A DNA stretch of 64,000 nucleotides from Microvirga alba (GTDB taxonomy: Bacteria; Pseudomonadota; Alphaproteobacteria; Rhizobiales; Beijerinckiaceae), in the NCBI RefSeq assembly GCF_015694465.1, contig NZ_JADQDO010000006.1, positions 62,001 through 126,000 on the forward strand, read 5' to 3'. Numbering within the stretch: position 1 is the first letter of the stretch; every line of letters starts with the position of its first letter. The notes beneath the pieces are model-generated. The model was not told where the DNA came from, searched no databases, and saw only the letters and a program-made list of their open reading frames with translations. Below, piece after piece: positions 52,014 to 61,119 of the stretch. The translations under genes were made by a program, and so were the position numbers.

Positions 52014-52493
52014 ATGCCACGTCTTGCCATCTATCAACCGGACATTCCGCAGAACACCGGCACCATGCTGCGCCTGGCCGCGTGCCTCGGCGTTCCGGTC
52101 GAGATCATCGAGCCTGCCGGTTTCGACGTCTCGGACCGAAACCTGCGCCGTTCGGGCATGGACTATCTCGACCGCGCCGCGATCACCCGCCACATCTCAT
52201 GGCGCAGTTTCGAGACGTGGCGGCAGGAAAGCAAGGCCCGGCTGGTGCTCGCGACCACCAAGGGCGCCATGCCCTATACGCGTTTCGCCTTCGAGCCGGA
52301 CGATATCATCCTGGTCGGGCGCGAATCCGCCGGGGTACCGGACGAGGTTCACGAGGCAGCCGATGCGCGGGTCATCGTTCCAATGCAATCGGGCCTGCGC
52401 TCACTTAATGTCGCGGTCACCGCCGCGATGATTTTAGGGGAAGCTTTGCGGCAGACCCAGACTTTCCCGATCCCTTCCGTTTCCGACGCCTGA
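52014..52493 (+). CDS. trmL: tRNA (cytidine/uridine-34-2'-O)-methyltransferase
   Basis: 159 residues, a minimal SPOUT methyltransferase. It methylates the wobble ribose of tRNA-Leu isoacceptors. Marks: LAIYQPDIPQNTGTMLRLAA, RRSGMDYLDRAAITRH, the SAM knot ILVGRESAGVPDEVH, and IVPMQSGLRSLNVAVTAAMI. I start at 52014 because E. coli TrmL begins at the equivalent strand; an ATG at 52002 is possible. Divergent from the ABC exporter, and 12 bases before hemF. Confidence 0.93.
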   Translation: MPRLAIYQPDIPQNTGTMLRLAACLGVPVEIIEPAGFDVSDRNLRRSGMDYLDRAAITRHISWRSFETWRQESKARLVLATTKGAMPYTRFAFEPDDIILVGRESAGVPDEVHEAADARVIVPMQSGLRSLNVAVTAAMILGEALRQTQTFPIPSVSDA

Positions 52494-52505
52494 AGCGACC
52501 ACGCC

Positions 52506-53399
52506 ATGACCGACACATCCGATATCGCCCATCTGCAAGCCGAAGCTCCCATCTGGTTCGCCTCTCTGCGCGATCGGATCTGCGCCGCATTCGAGGCGCT
52601 GGAAGATGAGATCACCGCTCCGCTTCCCCCGGAGGCATCCGCGCCCGGACGTTTCGAGCGCAAGCCGTGGGACCGCAAGGACCATAGCGGAGCACCGGGA
52701 GGCGGCGGCGTCATGTCGATGATGCGGGGCCGCGTGTTCGAGAAGGTCGGCGTCCATGTCTCGACCGTGCACGGCGAGTTCGCGCCGGAGTTTCGCGGCC
52801 AGATCCCGGGGTCCAACGAGGATCCGCGCTTCTGGGCGTCCGGCCTTTCGCTGATCGCCCATCCCTGGAACCCGAACGTGCCGACCGTTCACATGAACAC
52901 CCGGTTCGTGGTGACGACCAAGGCATGGTTCGGTGGCGGGGCGGACCTCACGCCGGTTCTCGACCGGCGTCGAACCCAGGACGATCCGGACACCATCGCC
53001 TTTCATGCGGCCTTCAAGGGGGCTTGCGACCGGCATCCCGCCGCCCCGTATGAGAAGTATAAGGCATGGTGCGACGAGTATTTCTTCCTGAAGCACCGCA
53101 ACGAGCCGCGCGGCATCGGCGGCATCTTCTACGATTACCATTGGACCGGCGACCGCGAGAACGACCTCGCCTTCACCCGCGACGTGGGCGAGGCCTTCCT
53201 GAAGATTTATCCGGAGATCGTCCGTCGCAACGCGAGCACGAATTGGACCGAGGCGGACCGGATCGAGCAGCAGGTGCGGCGCGGACGCTATGTGGAGTTC
53301 AACCTGCTCTACGACCGGGGCACGATCTTCGGGCTGAAGACCGGCGGCAACATCGAGTCGATCTTGTCATCGATGCCGCCGACGGTTCGCTGGCCTTAA
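52506..53399 (+). CDS. hemF: oxygen-dependent coproporphyrinogen III oxidase
   Basis: 297 residues. It converts coproporphyrinogen III to protoporphyrinogen IX with O2, a late step of heme synthesis. Marks: [69 protein letters not shown]-type end ([18 protein letters not shown]) and MPPTVRWP. Supplies heme to cytochromes such as petB and petC. It follows trmL by 12 bases and converges on cca with a four-base overlap. Confidence 0.97.
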   Translation: MTDTSDIAHLQAEAPIWFASLRDRICAAFEALEDEITAPLPPEASAPGRFERKPWDRKDHSGAPGGGGVMSMMRGRVFEKVGVHVSTVHGEFAPEFRGQIPGSNEDPRFWASGLSLIAHPWNPNVPTVHMNTRFVVTTKAWFGGGADLTPVLDRRRTQDDPDTIAFHAAFKGACDRHPAAPYEKYKAWCDEYFFLKHRNEPRGIGGIFYDYHWTGDRENDLAFTRDVGEAFLKIYPEIVRRNASTNWTEADRIEQQVRRGRYVEFNLLYDRGTIFGLKTGGNIESILSSMPPTVRWP

Positions 53400-54652
53400 G
53401 GCGCTTCCGCCTTATCGAGGACCCGCCGCAGTAGCCTCGCAGCGGTCGCCTCGTCGGTGGGACAGCCTTCCGAAAGCCAGTTGCGACGGGCGAACGCCAA
53501 AAGCTCGCCGATCCGGGGGCCTTTGGGGATGCCGCGCTCCACGAGATCCGCCCCGCGCAAAGGAAAGACCGGCACGGGCTCGCCCCCGCTCTCAAAGCGT
53601 TGAAAGGCGTCGAGTGCATTATCGCGGATGACCGGCAAGGGTTCTCCGGCCAACGCCGGCAGAACAGCAGCGAGCGTCTCGACTCCGTGCTCCGCCACAA
53701 GACGGCGGATGGCGATGGGGTTAAGAGGCTCCGGCCAGACTTTGAGAACGCGGACGAGGTGCGCGTAAGCGTCGAGCTTGCGCTGCTCGTCATTCGACAA
53801 CCTCAACCGTTCCCGTAAGCGCTCGGCGTCCTCTTCGATCGTGACGGCGAGCGCCGCCAGCCGCCAGATCGCGACGGGTTTCTCGGCATCTGCGGCAATG
53901 GCTCTGTGAAACCGGCCGAACTCGGCAACGCCATCCAACAGCCACGTCAGGAAACCATGTTCCGCGAGAACGCGGACCGTATCTTCGGCCCGCCTTGCGG
54001 CAAGCAACCTCAAAAGCTCGTGCCTGATCCGTTCACGGGAAAGGATCGTCAGGCCCTGGCGCTCGGCCCCGGCGGCGGCAAGCCCTTCCGGGTCAGGGTC
54101 GCCCTCGGCATATTCCGCATGGAAGCGAAAGAACCGCAGGATGCGTAAGTAATCCTCGCGAATGCGAGTATGGGCATTGCCGATGAACCGGACACGCCGG
54201 GCCGCGAGGTCGGCAACGCCGTCGGTATAATCATAGAGACCGCCATCGAGGCCAAGCGACAGCGCATTCATGGTGAAATCGCGCCGCCGCGCGTCGGTCT
54301 CAAAGTCGTGGCCGAAATGAACGACCGCATAGCGCCCGTCCGTCTCCACATCCTCGCGCAAGGTCGTGACTTCGAACGGCTCGCCATCGACGACCACCGT
54401 GACCGTGCCATGGTCAATGCCGGTCGGGACGGGCTTGAAACCCGCCTTTGCGGCCCGTCGCATGATGTCGTCCGGCATGATTGTCGTGGCGCAGTCCACC
54501 TCCATCACCGGCCGTCCGAGGAGCGCGTTGCGCACCGCGCCGCCGACAACGCGCGTCTCCGCATCGCCGCCATTGAACGCTTCAAGCAGCCGGCGCAGAT
54601 GCGGGCGTCGCAGCAGGTCGGCGAGCGCCTTCTGGTCGAGGGATTGGATCAC
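53396..54652 (-). CDS. cca: CCA tRNA nucleotidyltransferase / poly(A) polymerase family
   Basis: 418 residues from a GTG that overlaps the DUF6111 stop (GTGA). Class II nucleotidyltransferase: the Gly pair is in [15 protein letters not shown], and the metal motif reads EVDCATT, where Glu replaces the first Asp of the usual D-x-D. The body has [49 protein letters not shown] and the helical arm to the end. It adds or repairs the 3' CCA of tRNA, or adds A tails. The frame runs on to 55294, but that part lies in the Nudix gene. Confidence 0.92.
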   Translation of the reverse strand: MIQSLDQKALADLLRRPHLRRLLEAFNGGDAETRVVGGAVRNALLGRPVMEVDCATTIMPDDIMRRAAKAGFKPVPTGIDHGTVTVVVDGEPFEVTTLREDVETDGRYAVVHFGHDFETDARRRDFTMNALSLGLDGGLYDYTDGVADLAARRVRFIGNAHTRIREDYLRILRFFRFHAEYAEGDPDPEGLAAAGAERQGLTILSRERIRHELLRLLAARRAEDTVRVLAEHGFLTWLLDGVAEFGRFHRAIAADAEKPVAIWRLAALAVTIEEDAERLRERLRLSNDEQRKLDAYAHLVRVLKVWPEPLNPIAIRRLVAEHGVETLAAVLPALAGEPLPVIRDNALDAFQRFESGGEPVPVFPLRGADLVERGIPKGPRIGELLAFARRNWLSEGCPTDEATAARLLRRVLDKAEAP

Positions 54653-54906
54653 TTGAATCGCCCCGGAACGACCCGCCCGTTTTCCATATGGGTCGGCACG
54701 AAGGCCCCGGTCTGGTGGTCGGCGAAAAGCCCGGCAGAGAGGAGCGAGACAATAACGAAGGCCAAACCCGCGATGACGAGCCAGACCGATTGATCGCTCC
54801 AGGAGGACCAGGCCATGGGGTTGCGGCGGCGGATGATGAGATAGAGAGCGAAGGCGGCGAACGGCAGGAGAAAAAGCAGCAATTCCTGGATGATCGCCCG
54901 CGTCAT
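54649..54906 (-). CDS. DUF6111 small membrane protein
   Basis: 85 residues with two helices: IIQELLLFLLPFAAFALYLI and VWLVIAGLAFVIVSLLSAGL, joined by RRRNPMAWSSWSDQ. The C-terminus has THMENGRVVPGRF. This is the DUF6111 pattern, found in Rhizobiales between a CoA Nudix gene and cca. It overlaps both neighbours by four bases, so it is translated with them. Inner membrane, unknown function. Confidence 0.88.
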   Translation of the reverse strand: MTRAIIQELLLFLLPFAAFALYLIIRRRNPMAWSSWSDQSVWLVIAGLAFVIVSLLSAGLFADHQTGAFVPTHMENGRVVPGRFK

Positions 54907-55541
54907 GGAGTGTAGAGCCTCTCATAGAGATTGCGGATGATGCCCGCCGTGACACCCCAGATGTAGCGCTCCTCGTAAGGCATTGCATAGTAGCGGCGCA
55001 CACGGCCCTTCCATTCGCGCGCGTGCATCTCGTGATGGGCCGGGTCCATGAGGAAGCTGAGCGGGACCTCGAACGTATCCGCCACCTCAAGCGGATTAAG
55101 GTGCAGGGTGTAGGATGGTGAGACGCGCCCCACCACCGGCATGACCAGATAATTGGTCGTGGACAAATAGGGGTCGAGATAGCCGAGCGGGCTGATAAAG
55201 CGGCTGTCGAGACCGATTTCCTCTTCAGCCTCGCGATAGGCCGCCGCCAGGAGGGAGGCGTCCGTCGGATCGACCCGGCCGCCGGGAAAGGCAATCTGCC
55301 CGGAGTGCTGGCGCAACTGCGCTGCCCGTTCCGTCAGGAGCAATGTCGGCTCGTCGCGCATGACGATGGGCACGAGAACGGCGGCCGCCTTCGGCGTCAG
55401 CGGATGAACGAGCGGGACATCATCAAGAGTGTGGTCGCCACGTGGGTTGGCGAGAGCATCCGTCGGGTCCGGCGGCTCGGGCCGCAGGCGCTCGGCCGCG
55501 AGAGCGAGAAAATGGTCAGCGTCCAAGGGGATCAGACTCAT
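54903..55541 (-). CDS. CoA pyrophosphatase, Nudix family
   Basis: 212 residues. The Nudix CoA motif LLLTERAAQLRQHSGQIAFP-GGR precedes a full Nudix box (GRVDPTDASLLAAAYREAEE, EIGL). Enzymes of this type split CoA and its derivatives into phosphopantetheine and ADP. The ATG at 55541 shares a base with the DUF1285 stop (TGATG), and its end overlaps DUF6111 (ATGA). The upstream frame to 55685 runs inside DUF1285 in another register. Confidence 0.9.
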   Translation of the reverse strand: MSLIPLDADHFLALAAERLRPEPPDPTDALANPRGDHTLDDVPLVHPLTPKAAAVLVPIVMRDEPTLLLTERAAQLRQHSGQIAFPGGRVDPTDASLLAAAYREAEEEIGLDSRFISPLGYLDPYLSTTNYLVMPVVGRVSPSYTLHLNPLEVADTFEVPLSFLMDPAHHEMHAREWKGRVRRYYAMPYEERYIWGVTAGIIRNLYERLYTP

Positions 55542-56140
55542 CACGACGCGCCGAGCTCCGAGACCGGGGCAATCGTGAAGAACGCGCCTTTGACCGCGAT
55601 GCCAAAGACCGCCTTGCCCGCGATGTCCCGCTCCTCGCCCATGGCAATCAGATCGAGAGCGAGCGAGCGCGTGACTCTCGCCCACAACTCTCCGCGGACC
55701 CGGAGATACGGCTTCACCCCGCCACCGGCCTCGCGCTCGAAGCGCAGGGGATGCTCCGGCCCCGCTTGCACCAGATCGTCCACATTGGTGCGAAAGGCGA
55801 TCTCCCGGGTTTCGTCATCCCCCTCGACCACCATCTCGACGGCGATGAAGGGCACATCTTCGACAGCGATTCCGACCCTTTCGACCGGGGTGACGAGCAC
55901 ATAACGTTCAGGATCCTTGCGCAGGACGGTCGAAAACAACTTCACCAAAGCCGGCCGACGAATCGGCGAACCCATATAATGCCAAGTCCCATCCACCGCG
56001 ATGCGCATGTCGATCTCGCCGCAATAGGCCGGGTTCCATCGCTCGACCGGTGGCAACCCCTTGCCGCTCGCACCCGGACCAAGCGTTTCGATCAGGCGTG
56101 TCAGCGCGCTGCTGGGGGCAGGGATCGCGGAATGGGTCAT
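55541..56140 (-). CDS. DUF1285 domain protein
   Basis: 199 residues. Marks of DUF1285: CGEIDMRIAVDGTWHYMGSP, IRRPALVKLFSTVLRKD, YVLVTPVERVGIAVEDVPFI, HPLRFER, PYLRVRGELWARVTRS. Soluble, two related beta-rich halves, unknown function. It is the first gene of DUF1285 / CoA Nudix / DUF6111 / cca, all joined by 1-4 base overlaps, which suggests one tightly coupled operon. It is divergent from the moxR cluster over a 199-base gap (56141-56339) that must hold both promoters. Confidence 0.88.
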   Translation of the reverse strand: MTHSAIPAPSSALTRLIETLGPGASGKGLPPVERWNPAYCGEIDMRIAVDGTWHYMGSPIRRPALVKLFSTVLRKDPERYVLVTPVERVGIAVEDVPFIAVEMVVEGDDETREIAFRTNVDDLVQAGPEHPLRFEREAGGGVKPYLRVRGELWARVTRSLALDLIAMGEERDIAGKAVFGIAVKGAFFTIAPVSELGAS

Positions 56141-56339
56141 GACGCAAGCGTGAACAACAAAATGGACCTCGAGGATCGACGAATAGCCATCATTGGCTAA
56201 TTTCTAGAGCATAATATCCTCAGTCTCGCCGTCTAGTTCGCGAAACCCGTGCTGCGGCGCATCGACCCGCTTGCATAGGGCTAGCGACCAAAGGCACACT
56301 AGCTTTTTAGGGCGGACGCGAACGGGTGGAGATAACCTT

Positions 56340-57356
56340 ATGACGGCCAGCATCGCTCAAGCTCCCACCGCCCTCGATGACGCGATCATCCGAAGTGCTG
56401 AGGCGACGCTTGAAACGGTCGGGCGTGCCAGAGAGGCCATCCACTCGGTCATCTTCGGACAGGAAAAGGTCGTCGATCTCACCCTCATTACGCTTCTGGC
56501 CGGCGGCCACGGCCTTCTCGTCGGCGTTCCGGGCCTGGCCAAGACCAAGCTCGTGGAAACGCTGGGCATTGTGCTCGGCCTCGACGCACGTCGTGTGCAG
56601 TTTACGCCTGATCTGATGCCCTCCGACATTCTCGGCTCCGAGATTCTCGACGAAGGTGCCGACCGGCGACGCTCATTTCGGTTCGTGAAGGGCCCTGTCT
56701 TCACGCAGCTTCTCATGGCCGATGAGATCAACCGCGCGAGCCCCCGCACGCAATCGGCCCTGCTTCAGGCGATGCAGGAGCATCACGTCTCGATCGGCGG
56801 CGAGCGGCACGACCTGCCAGAGCCATTCCACGTTCTCGCCACGCAAAACCCCATCGAGCAAGAAGGCACTTATCCGCTGCCCGAGGCGCAGCTTGACCGC
56901 TTCCTCCTGCAGATCGACGTCGGCTATCCGGACCGGGACGCCGAGCGGCGCATCCTGATCGAGACCACGGGCGTTGAATTGCACAAGCCCGTCGCGGCGA
57001 TGAGCGCCGAAGGACTCATGAACGCGCAGCGTCTCGTGCGCCGTCTGCCGGTCGGCGAAAGCGTCGTCGATGCGATCCTCGATCTGGTGCGCTCAGCACG
57101 CCCTGAAGGCGAACATCTGGAAGGGGTCACCGACAAGCTTCTCTGGGGGCCGGGTCCGCGCGCAAGTCAGGCGCTGATGCTGGCGGTTCGCGCCCGCGCC
57201 TTGATCGAAGGCCGCGTCGCGCCGTCGATCAGCGATGTGATCGCGCTCGCCGAACCCGTGCTCAAACACCGCCTGGCGCTCACCTTCTCCGCCCGCGCGG
57301 AAGGAGAAACGGTCAAGACCGTCATCAGCCGCCTGACCTCGCGGCTGACAGGTTAG
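56340..57356 (+). CDS. MoxR-family AAA+ ATPase
   Basis: 338 residues. Walker A GVPGLAKT (62-69), Walker B LLMADEIN, sensor HVLATQNPIEQEGTYPLPEA, arginine-finger region LDRFLLQIDVGYPDRD. MoxR ATPases act as chaperones with von Willebrand A-type partners, often for maturing complexes. The start at 56340 has GGAG eight bases upstream. It opens a four-gene cluster (MoxR, DUF58, DUF4159, amidotransferase-like) common in alphaproteobacteria and related to the Bat aerotolerance genes; its client is unknown. Confidence 0.93.
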   Translation: MTASIAQAPTALDDAIIRSAEATLETVGRAREAIHSVIFGQEKVVDLTLITLLAGGHGLLVGVPGLAKTKLVETLGIVLGLDARRVQFTPDLMPSDILGSEILDEGADRRRSFRFVKGPVFTQLLMADEINRASPRTQSALLQAMQEHHVSIGGERHDLPEPFHVLATQNPIEQEGTYPLPEAQLDRFLLQIDVGYPDRDAERRILIETTGVELHKPVAAMSAEGLMNAQRLVRRLPVGESVVDAILDLVRSARPEGEHLEGVTDKLLWGPGPRASQALMLAVRARALIEGRVAPSISDVIALAEPVLKHRLALTFSARAEGETVKTVISRLTSRLTG

Positions 57357-57366
57357 GAACTCGCGC

Positions 57367-58293
57367 ATGGCCCGTGTCCGGGTCCTCCCGGAAAGCGCAC
57401 GCTTCCCAAGCCACCATGAAACCGAGACGGCGCTCAACCTTTCGGAGCGCATGCCGCGTCTCGTGCTGGAGGCACGGCGCGTGGCGGCCAATCTCTCCCA
57501 TGGCCTCCACGGCCGCAGACGTGCCGGAACCGGCGAGAGTTTCTGGCAGTTCCGCCCCTTCGTGACCGGTGAAGCGGCGCAGCGCATCGATTGGCGGCGC
57601 TCGGGCCGTGACGACAGGCTTTATGTGCGTGAGCGCGAATGGGAGACTGCCCAGACCTTATGGTTCTGGATCGACCGTTCCGCCTCCATGGGCTTCGCCT
57701 CCGATCTCGCGCAGGCGCCCAAGATCGAACGGGCCATCGTGCTCGGCCTCGCGCTCGCCGATTGCGTCGTCGAGGCCGGGGAGCGGGCGGGGATGCTCGG
57801 TCTCATGCCGCCCCGCGCCACTAGCCGCATTGCCGAAATCATGGCGGAAACCATGGTGGCGGATCGTGGTGCGCTCACCGACGATCTGCCGCCGCAAGCG
57901 CCGATTCCGGCGCTCCACGAAGCCATCGTGGTGAGCGATTTCCTGTCACCCATCAGCGAGATCACGGCTGTGGTCGAGGGCATTTCCGACCGGGGAGCGC
58001 GCGGCCATCTGGTCATGATCGTCGATCCGGTCGAGGAGACCTTTCCGTTCCAGGGGCAGGCCGTGCTGCACGATCTGGAAGACGGCCTGTCGCTTCGGAT
58101 CGGCGACGCGGCGAGTTGGGGCACGGCCTATCGCGAGCGCATCGAACGGCATCGAGGTGAAATCGGCGAGGTGGCCCGCCGCCACGGCTGGACCCTCACG
58201 ATCCACCGGACAGACCGTCCGGCAAGCGAGGCTGCGCTGCATGTCCTGAATCTCGTGACATCCTCGCGGGGCGCCAACGTGGGAGGCCGCTAG
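57367..58293 (+). CDS. DUF58 domain protein (von Willebrand A-like)
   Basis: 308 residues. The DUF58 signature is ESFWQFRPFVTGEAAQRIDW followed by RRSGRDDRLYVREREWE. After it comes a von Willebrand A-like core with DRSASMGF (a D-x-S-x-S-type metal site) and a later IVVSDFLSP. It is the usual partner of the MoxR ATPase, which precedes it by ten bases. No membrane helix is evident. It is followed directly (two bases) by the DUF4159 gene, so all are co-transcribed. Confidence 0.9.
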   Translation: MARVRVLPESARFPSHHETETALNLSERMPRLVLEARRVAANLSHGLHGRRRAGTGESFWQFRPFVTGEAAQRIDWRRSGRDDRLYVREREWETAQTLWFWIDRSASMGFASDLAQAPKIERAIVLGLALADCVVEAGERAGMLGLMPPRATSRIAEIMAETMVADRGALTDDLPPQAPIPALHEAIVVSDFLSPISEITAVVEGISDRGARGHLVMIVDPVEETFPFQGQAVLHDLEDGLSLRIGDAASWGTAYRERIERHRGEIGEVARRHGWTLTIHRTDRPASEAALHVLNLVTSSRGANVGGR

Positions 58294-58295
58294 AG

Positions 58296-61103
58296 ATGCT
58301 GGGTCTTCCCCTCACGTTCACCGCCCCGCTTGTCCTGACGGCGCTTGCGGCCTTGCCGGCGATCTGGCTGCTCCTGCGCATCACCCCGCCCCAGCCGAAG
58401 CGGATCGATTTTCCGCCGCTGAAAATCCTCGCCGATCTGCGGCCGGATCGCGAGACGCCCGCACGCACCCCGTGGTGGCTGCTTCTGTTGCGGCTGCTTC
58501 TTGCCGCCATCCTCATCATCGCCGCTGCCGGGCCGATCTGGAATCCGCTCGCGGAAGGGGCAAGCCGCTCCCCTCTCCTGCTGATCGTCGACAATGGTTT
58601 CGCCGCCGCTCACGATTGGCGCGAGCGGATGAATATTGCCTCCGAACGCATCGAGGCCGCCGCGCGGGAGGGGCGCGTCGTCACCGTTCTCGCGACGGCG
58701 GCGGAGCCCGCCGCGGTTCAACCCTCGAATCCGGCTGCAGCCTTGGAACGCCTGCGTTCGTTCAAGCCGCTTCCCCACCTGCCGAACCGGCAACGTCATC
58801 TGGATTCGATCGGGCGCTTTCTGAACGACACGCCGGATGCCGAGATCGTTTGGATCAGCGATAGCGTCGCGGGCGTCGACGGACAGGGCTTCATCGACGG
58901 GCTCGCCCGGATGGCGCAAGGACGGCGCATCACCGTCTTGAAGGCCGATCGCGCCCCGACGATCGCCCTCGCCGGTGTCGAGATCGCGACTGGCCAGCCG
59001 CGTGTCAGGATCGTCCGCGCGGAGCCGAATGGTCGCGACACTGGCACCGTGCGCGCGCTGGACCTGAAGAATTTGCCACTCGCCGATGCTCGCTTCGCCT
59101 TCAGCCCGAATGCGACCGAGACCACGGCCGGCTTCGACGTGCCGACAGAGGTCAGGAATACAATCGCGCGTTTCGAGATTCTGGGCGAAAGCTCGGCCGG
59201 TGCCGTGAGCCTCCTCGACGAGAGCGGCAAGCGTCGGCGTGTCGGCCTCATCTTCGGCGGGACCTCGGATCAGGCCCAACCTCTTCTTTCACCCCTGTAT
59301 TATATCGAGCGCGCCCTCGCCCCTTACGGCGAAATCCGCATGGGGCGCGGAGCGGTCGCCGATGCTGTAAACCAGCTCATCGACGAGCAGGTCTCCATCC
59401 TCGTCCTCGCCGATGTCGGCGGGCTCGATCCTGAATCGCTTGGCAGGGTCACCGCCTTCGTCGAGCGCGGCGGCCTGCTCCTGCGCTTTGCGGGATCGCG
59501 GCTTGCCGCAGGCAATGACGATTTGGTGCCGGTGCGGCTGCGTCGCGGGGGGCGGAACCTTGGCGGGACCCTCTCCTGGGATACGCCGAAAACCTTCGCG
59601 CCTTTCACGCGGGAAAGCCCCTTCTTCGGCCTGAGCGTCCCCGAGGAGATCGGGATTCGCCGCCAGATCCTGGCCGAGCCCGACGGAGACTTGCCTTCGA
59701 AGACCTGGGCGGCCCTGGTCGATGGCACACCCATCGTCACAGCGGACAAGCGCGGCGATGGCCTGATTGTGCTCTTCCACGTGACTGCGGACACCACTTG
59801 GTCGAACCTGCCCCTGTCAGGCCTTTTCGTCGACATGCTGCGGCGGATTACGGCGCTCGCCGGCGCATCGCATGAAATGAGCGCGGAGACGCGCGGCGCG
59901 CAAACCCAGACCGTCGCGCCGCGCCTGATCCTGGACGGCTACGGCGTCTTTACCTCCCCGCCAGCGAATGCCCGGGCGGTGACGCGGGACTATGCCGAGC
60001 GCGCGAATGGAGAGCATCCCCCCGGTTTCTACGGCCCGGTGGATGCGAGCCTCGTCGTCAATACCCTGATCCCCGGCGACCGCCTGGCCGCCCTGAACTT
60101 CACACCGCTCAAGGCGCACGAGGTCCCGCTCACAGGGGCGCAGACGATCGACCTGCGCGCGCCATTCTTCACCCTCGCGCTGATCCTTCTGCTGGCCGAT
60201 ACCTTGGCGTCGCTCTGGCTTGGCGGCCATCTGGCGATCCTGTCCGGCCGCCTGCGCCGGGCCGGAACGGGCGTGGCGCTGGTCCTGGCGGCTTTCCTGA
60301 TCGCCGGCTCCAGCGCGCCCCTTCGGGCTCAGGGATCGGATCCGTCCGCTCCGCGCGAGGACATCGCTCCCGCTCTGGTGACGCGGCTGGCCTATGTGAT
60401 CACGGGCGATGCCCAGGTCGATGCGACGAGCAAGGCGGGGCTTGCGGGATTGACGCAGGTGATCGGCCAGCGCACCGCCCTGCAGCCCGGCGAACCCATC
60501 GGCATCGATCCGGCGCGAGACGAGATGGCGTTCTATCCGCTGATCTACTGGCCCATCGTGGCGAGCAGACCAGTGCCGAGCGAGACCGCCGCCCGCCGCC
60601 TCGACGCCTTCATGAAGGGTGGAGGCACGGTGATTTTCGACACCCGCGACGCCTTCAACAATCGGCCCGATGGAGTGGTCAGCGCGGAGGGGCAATATCT
60701 GCGCCGCATGCTCGCAACCCTCGACATTCCCGAACTCGAACCGGTTCCCCTGGATCATGTTCTGACGAAGACATTTTATATCCTCGACAGTTTCCCCGGC
60801 CGTTACGCGACCGGCCAAACCTGGATCGAAGCCCTGCCGCCGCTGCCCGAGGGCGAGGCAGTGCGCCCCGCCCGCTCAGGCGACGGCGTTTCACCGGTCC
60901 TGATCACGTCGAACGACCTCGCCGCAGCCTGGGCGGTCGGCCAGCGTGGAGAATATTTGTATCCGATCGTCGGCGGCAATCAGCAGCGTCAAAGGGAGAT
61001 GGCCTATCGCGGTGGAATCAACATCGTCATGTACGCGCTCACCGGGAACTACAAGGCCGATCAGGTCCATGTCCCCGCGCTGCTTGAGCGCATTGGCCAA
61101 TAG
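58296..61103 (+). CDS. large membrane protein with BatA-like start and DUF4159 end
   Basis: 935 residues. Two N-terminal helices (LVLTALAALPAIWLLLRITP and WWLLLLRLLLAAILIIAAAG) form the BatA-type anchor; a von Willebrand A-like periplasmic domain follows (LLLIVDNGFAAAHDWRERM). More helices lie at about 620-665 (TLALILLLADTLASLWLG, VALVLAAFLIAG). The last 230 residues are DUF4159 (LVTRLAYVITGDAQVDATSK, FLKGGGTVIFDTRDAF-like FMKGGGTVIFDTRDAFNNRP), related to glutamine amidotransferase folds. Probably the membrane partner of MoxR and DUF58. Function unknown. Confidence 0.9.
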   Translation: MLGLPLTFTAPLVLTALAALPAIWLLLRITPPQPKRIDFPPLKILADLRPDRETPARTPWWLLLLRLLLAAILIIAAAGPIWNPLAEGASRSPLLLIVDNGFAAAHDWRERMNIASERIEAAAREGRVVTVLATAAEPAAVQPSNPAAALERLRSFKPLPHLPNRQRHLDSIGRFLNDTPDAEIVWISDSVAGVDGQGFIDGLARMAQGRRITVLKADRAPTIALAGVEIATGQPRVRIVRAEPNGRDTGTVRALDLKNLPLADARFAFSPNATETTAGFDVPTEVRNTIARFEILGESSAGAVSLLDESGKRRRVGLIFGGTSDQAQPLLSPLYYIERALAPYGEIRMGRGAVADAVNQLIDEQVSILVLADVGGLDPESLGRVTAFVERGGLLLRFAGSRLAAGNDDLVPVRLRRGGRNLGGTLSWDTPKTFAPFTRESPFFGLSVPEEIGIRRQILAEPDGDLPSKTWAALVDGTPIVTADKRGDGLIVLFHVTADTTWSNLPLSGLFVDMLRRITALAGASHEMSAETRGAQTQTVAPRLILDGYGVFTSPPANARAVTRDYAERANGEHPPGFYGPVDASLVVNTLIPGDRLAALNFTPLKAHEVPLTGAQTIDLRAPFFTLALILLLADTLASLWLGGHLAILSGRLRRAGTGVALVLAAFLIAGSSAPLRAQGSDPSAPREDIAPALVTRLAYVITGDAQVDATSKAGLAGLTQVIGQRTALQPGEPIGIDPARDEMAFYPLIYWPIVASRPVPSETAARRLDAFMKGGGTVIFDTRDAFNNRPDGVVSAEGQYLRRMLATLDIPELEPVPLDHVLTKTFYILDSFPGRYATGQTWIEALPPLPEGEAVRPARSGDGVSPVLITSNDLAAAWAVGQRGEYLYPIVGGNQQRQREMAYRGGINIVMYALTGNYKADQVHVPALLERIGQ

Positions 61104-61119
61104 GGCGAGGAGATAACAT

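Noticed and set aside
59817-60818. A 333-codon frame on the minus strand
   Set aside because: Antisense to the DUF4159 gene, no ribosome site and no domain.
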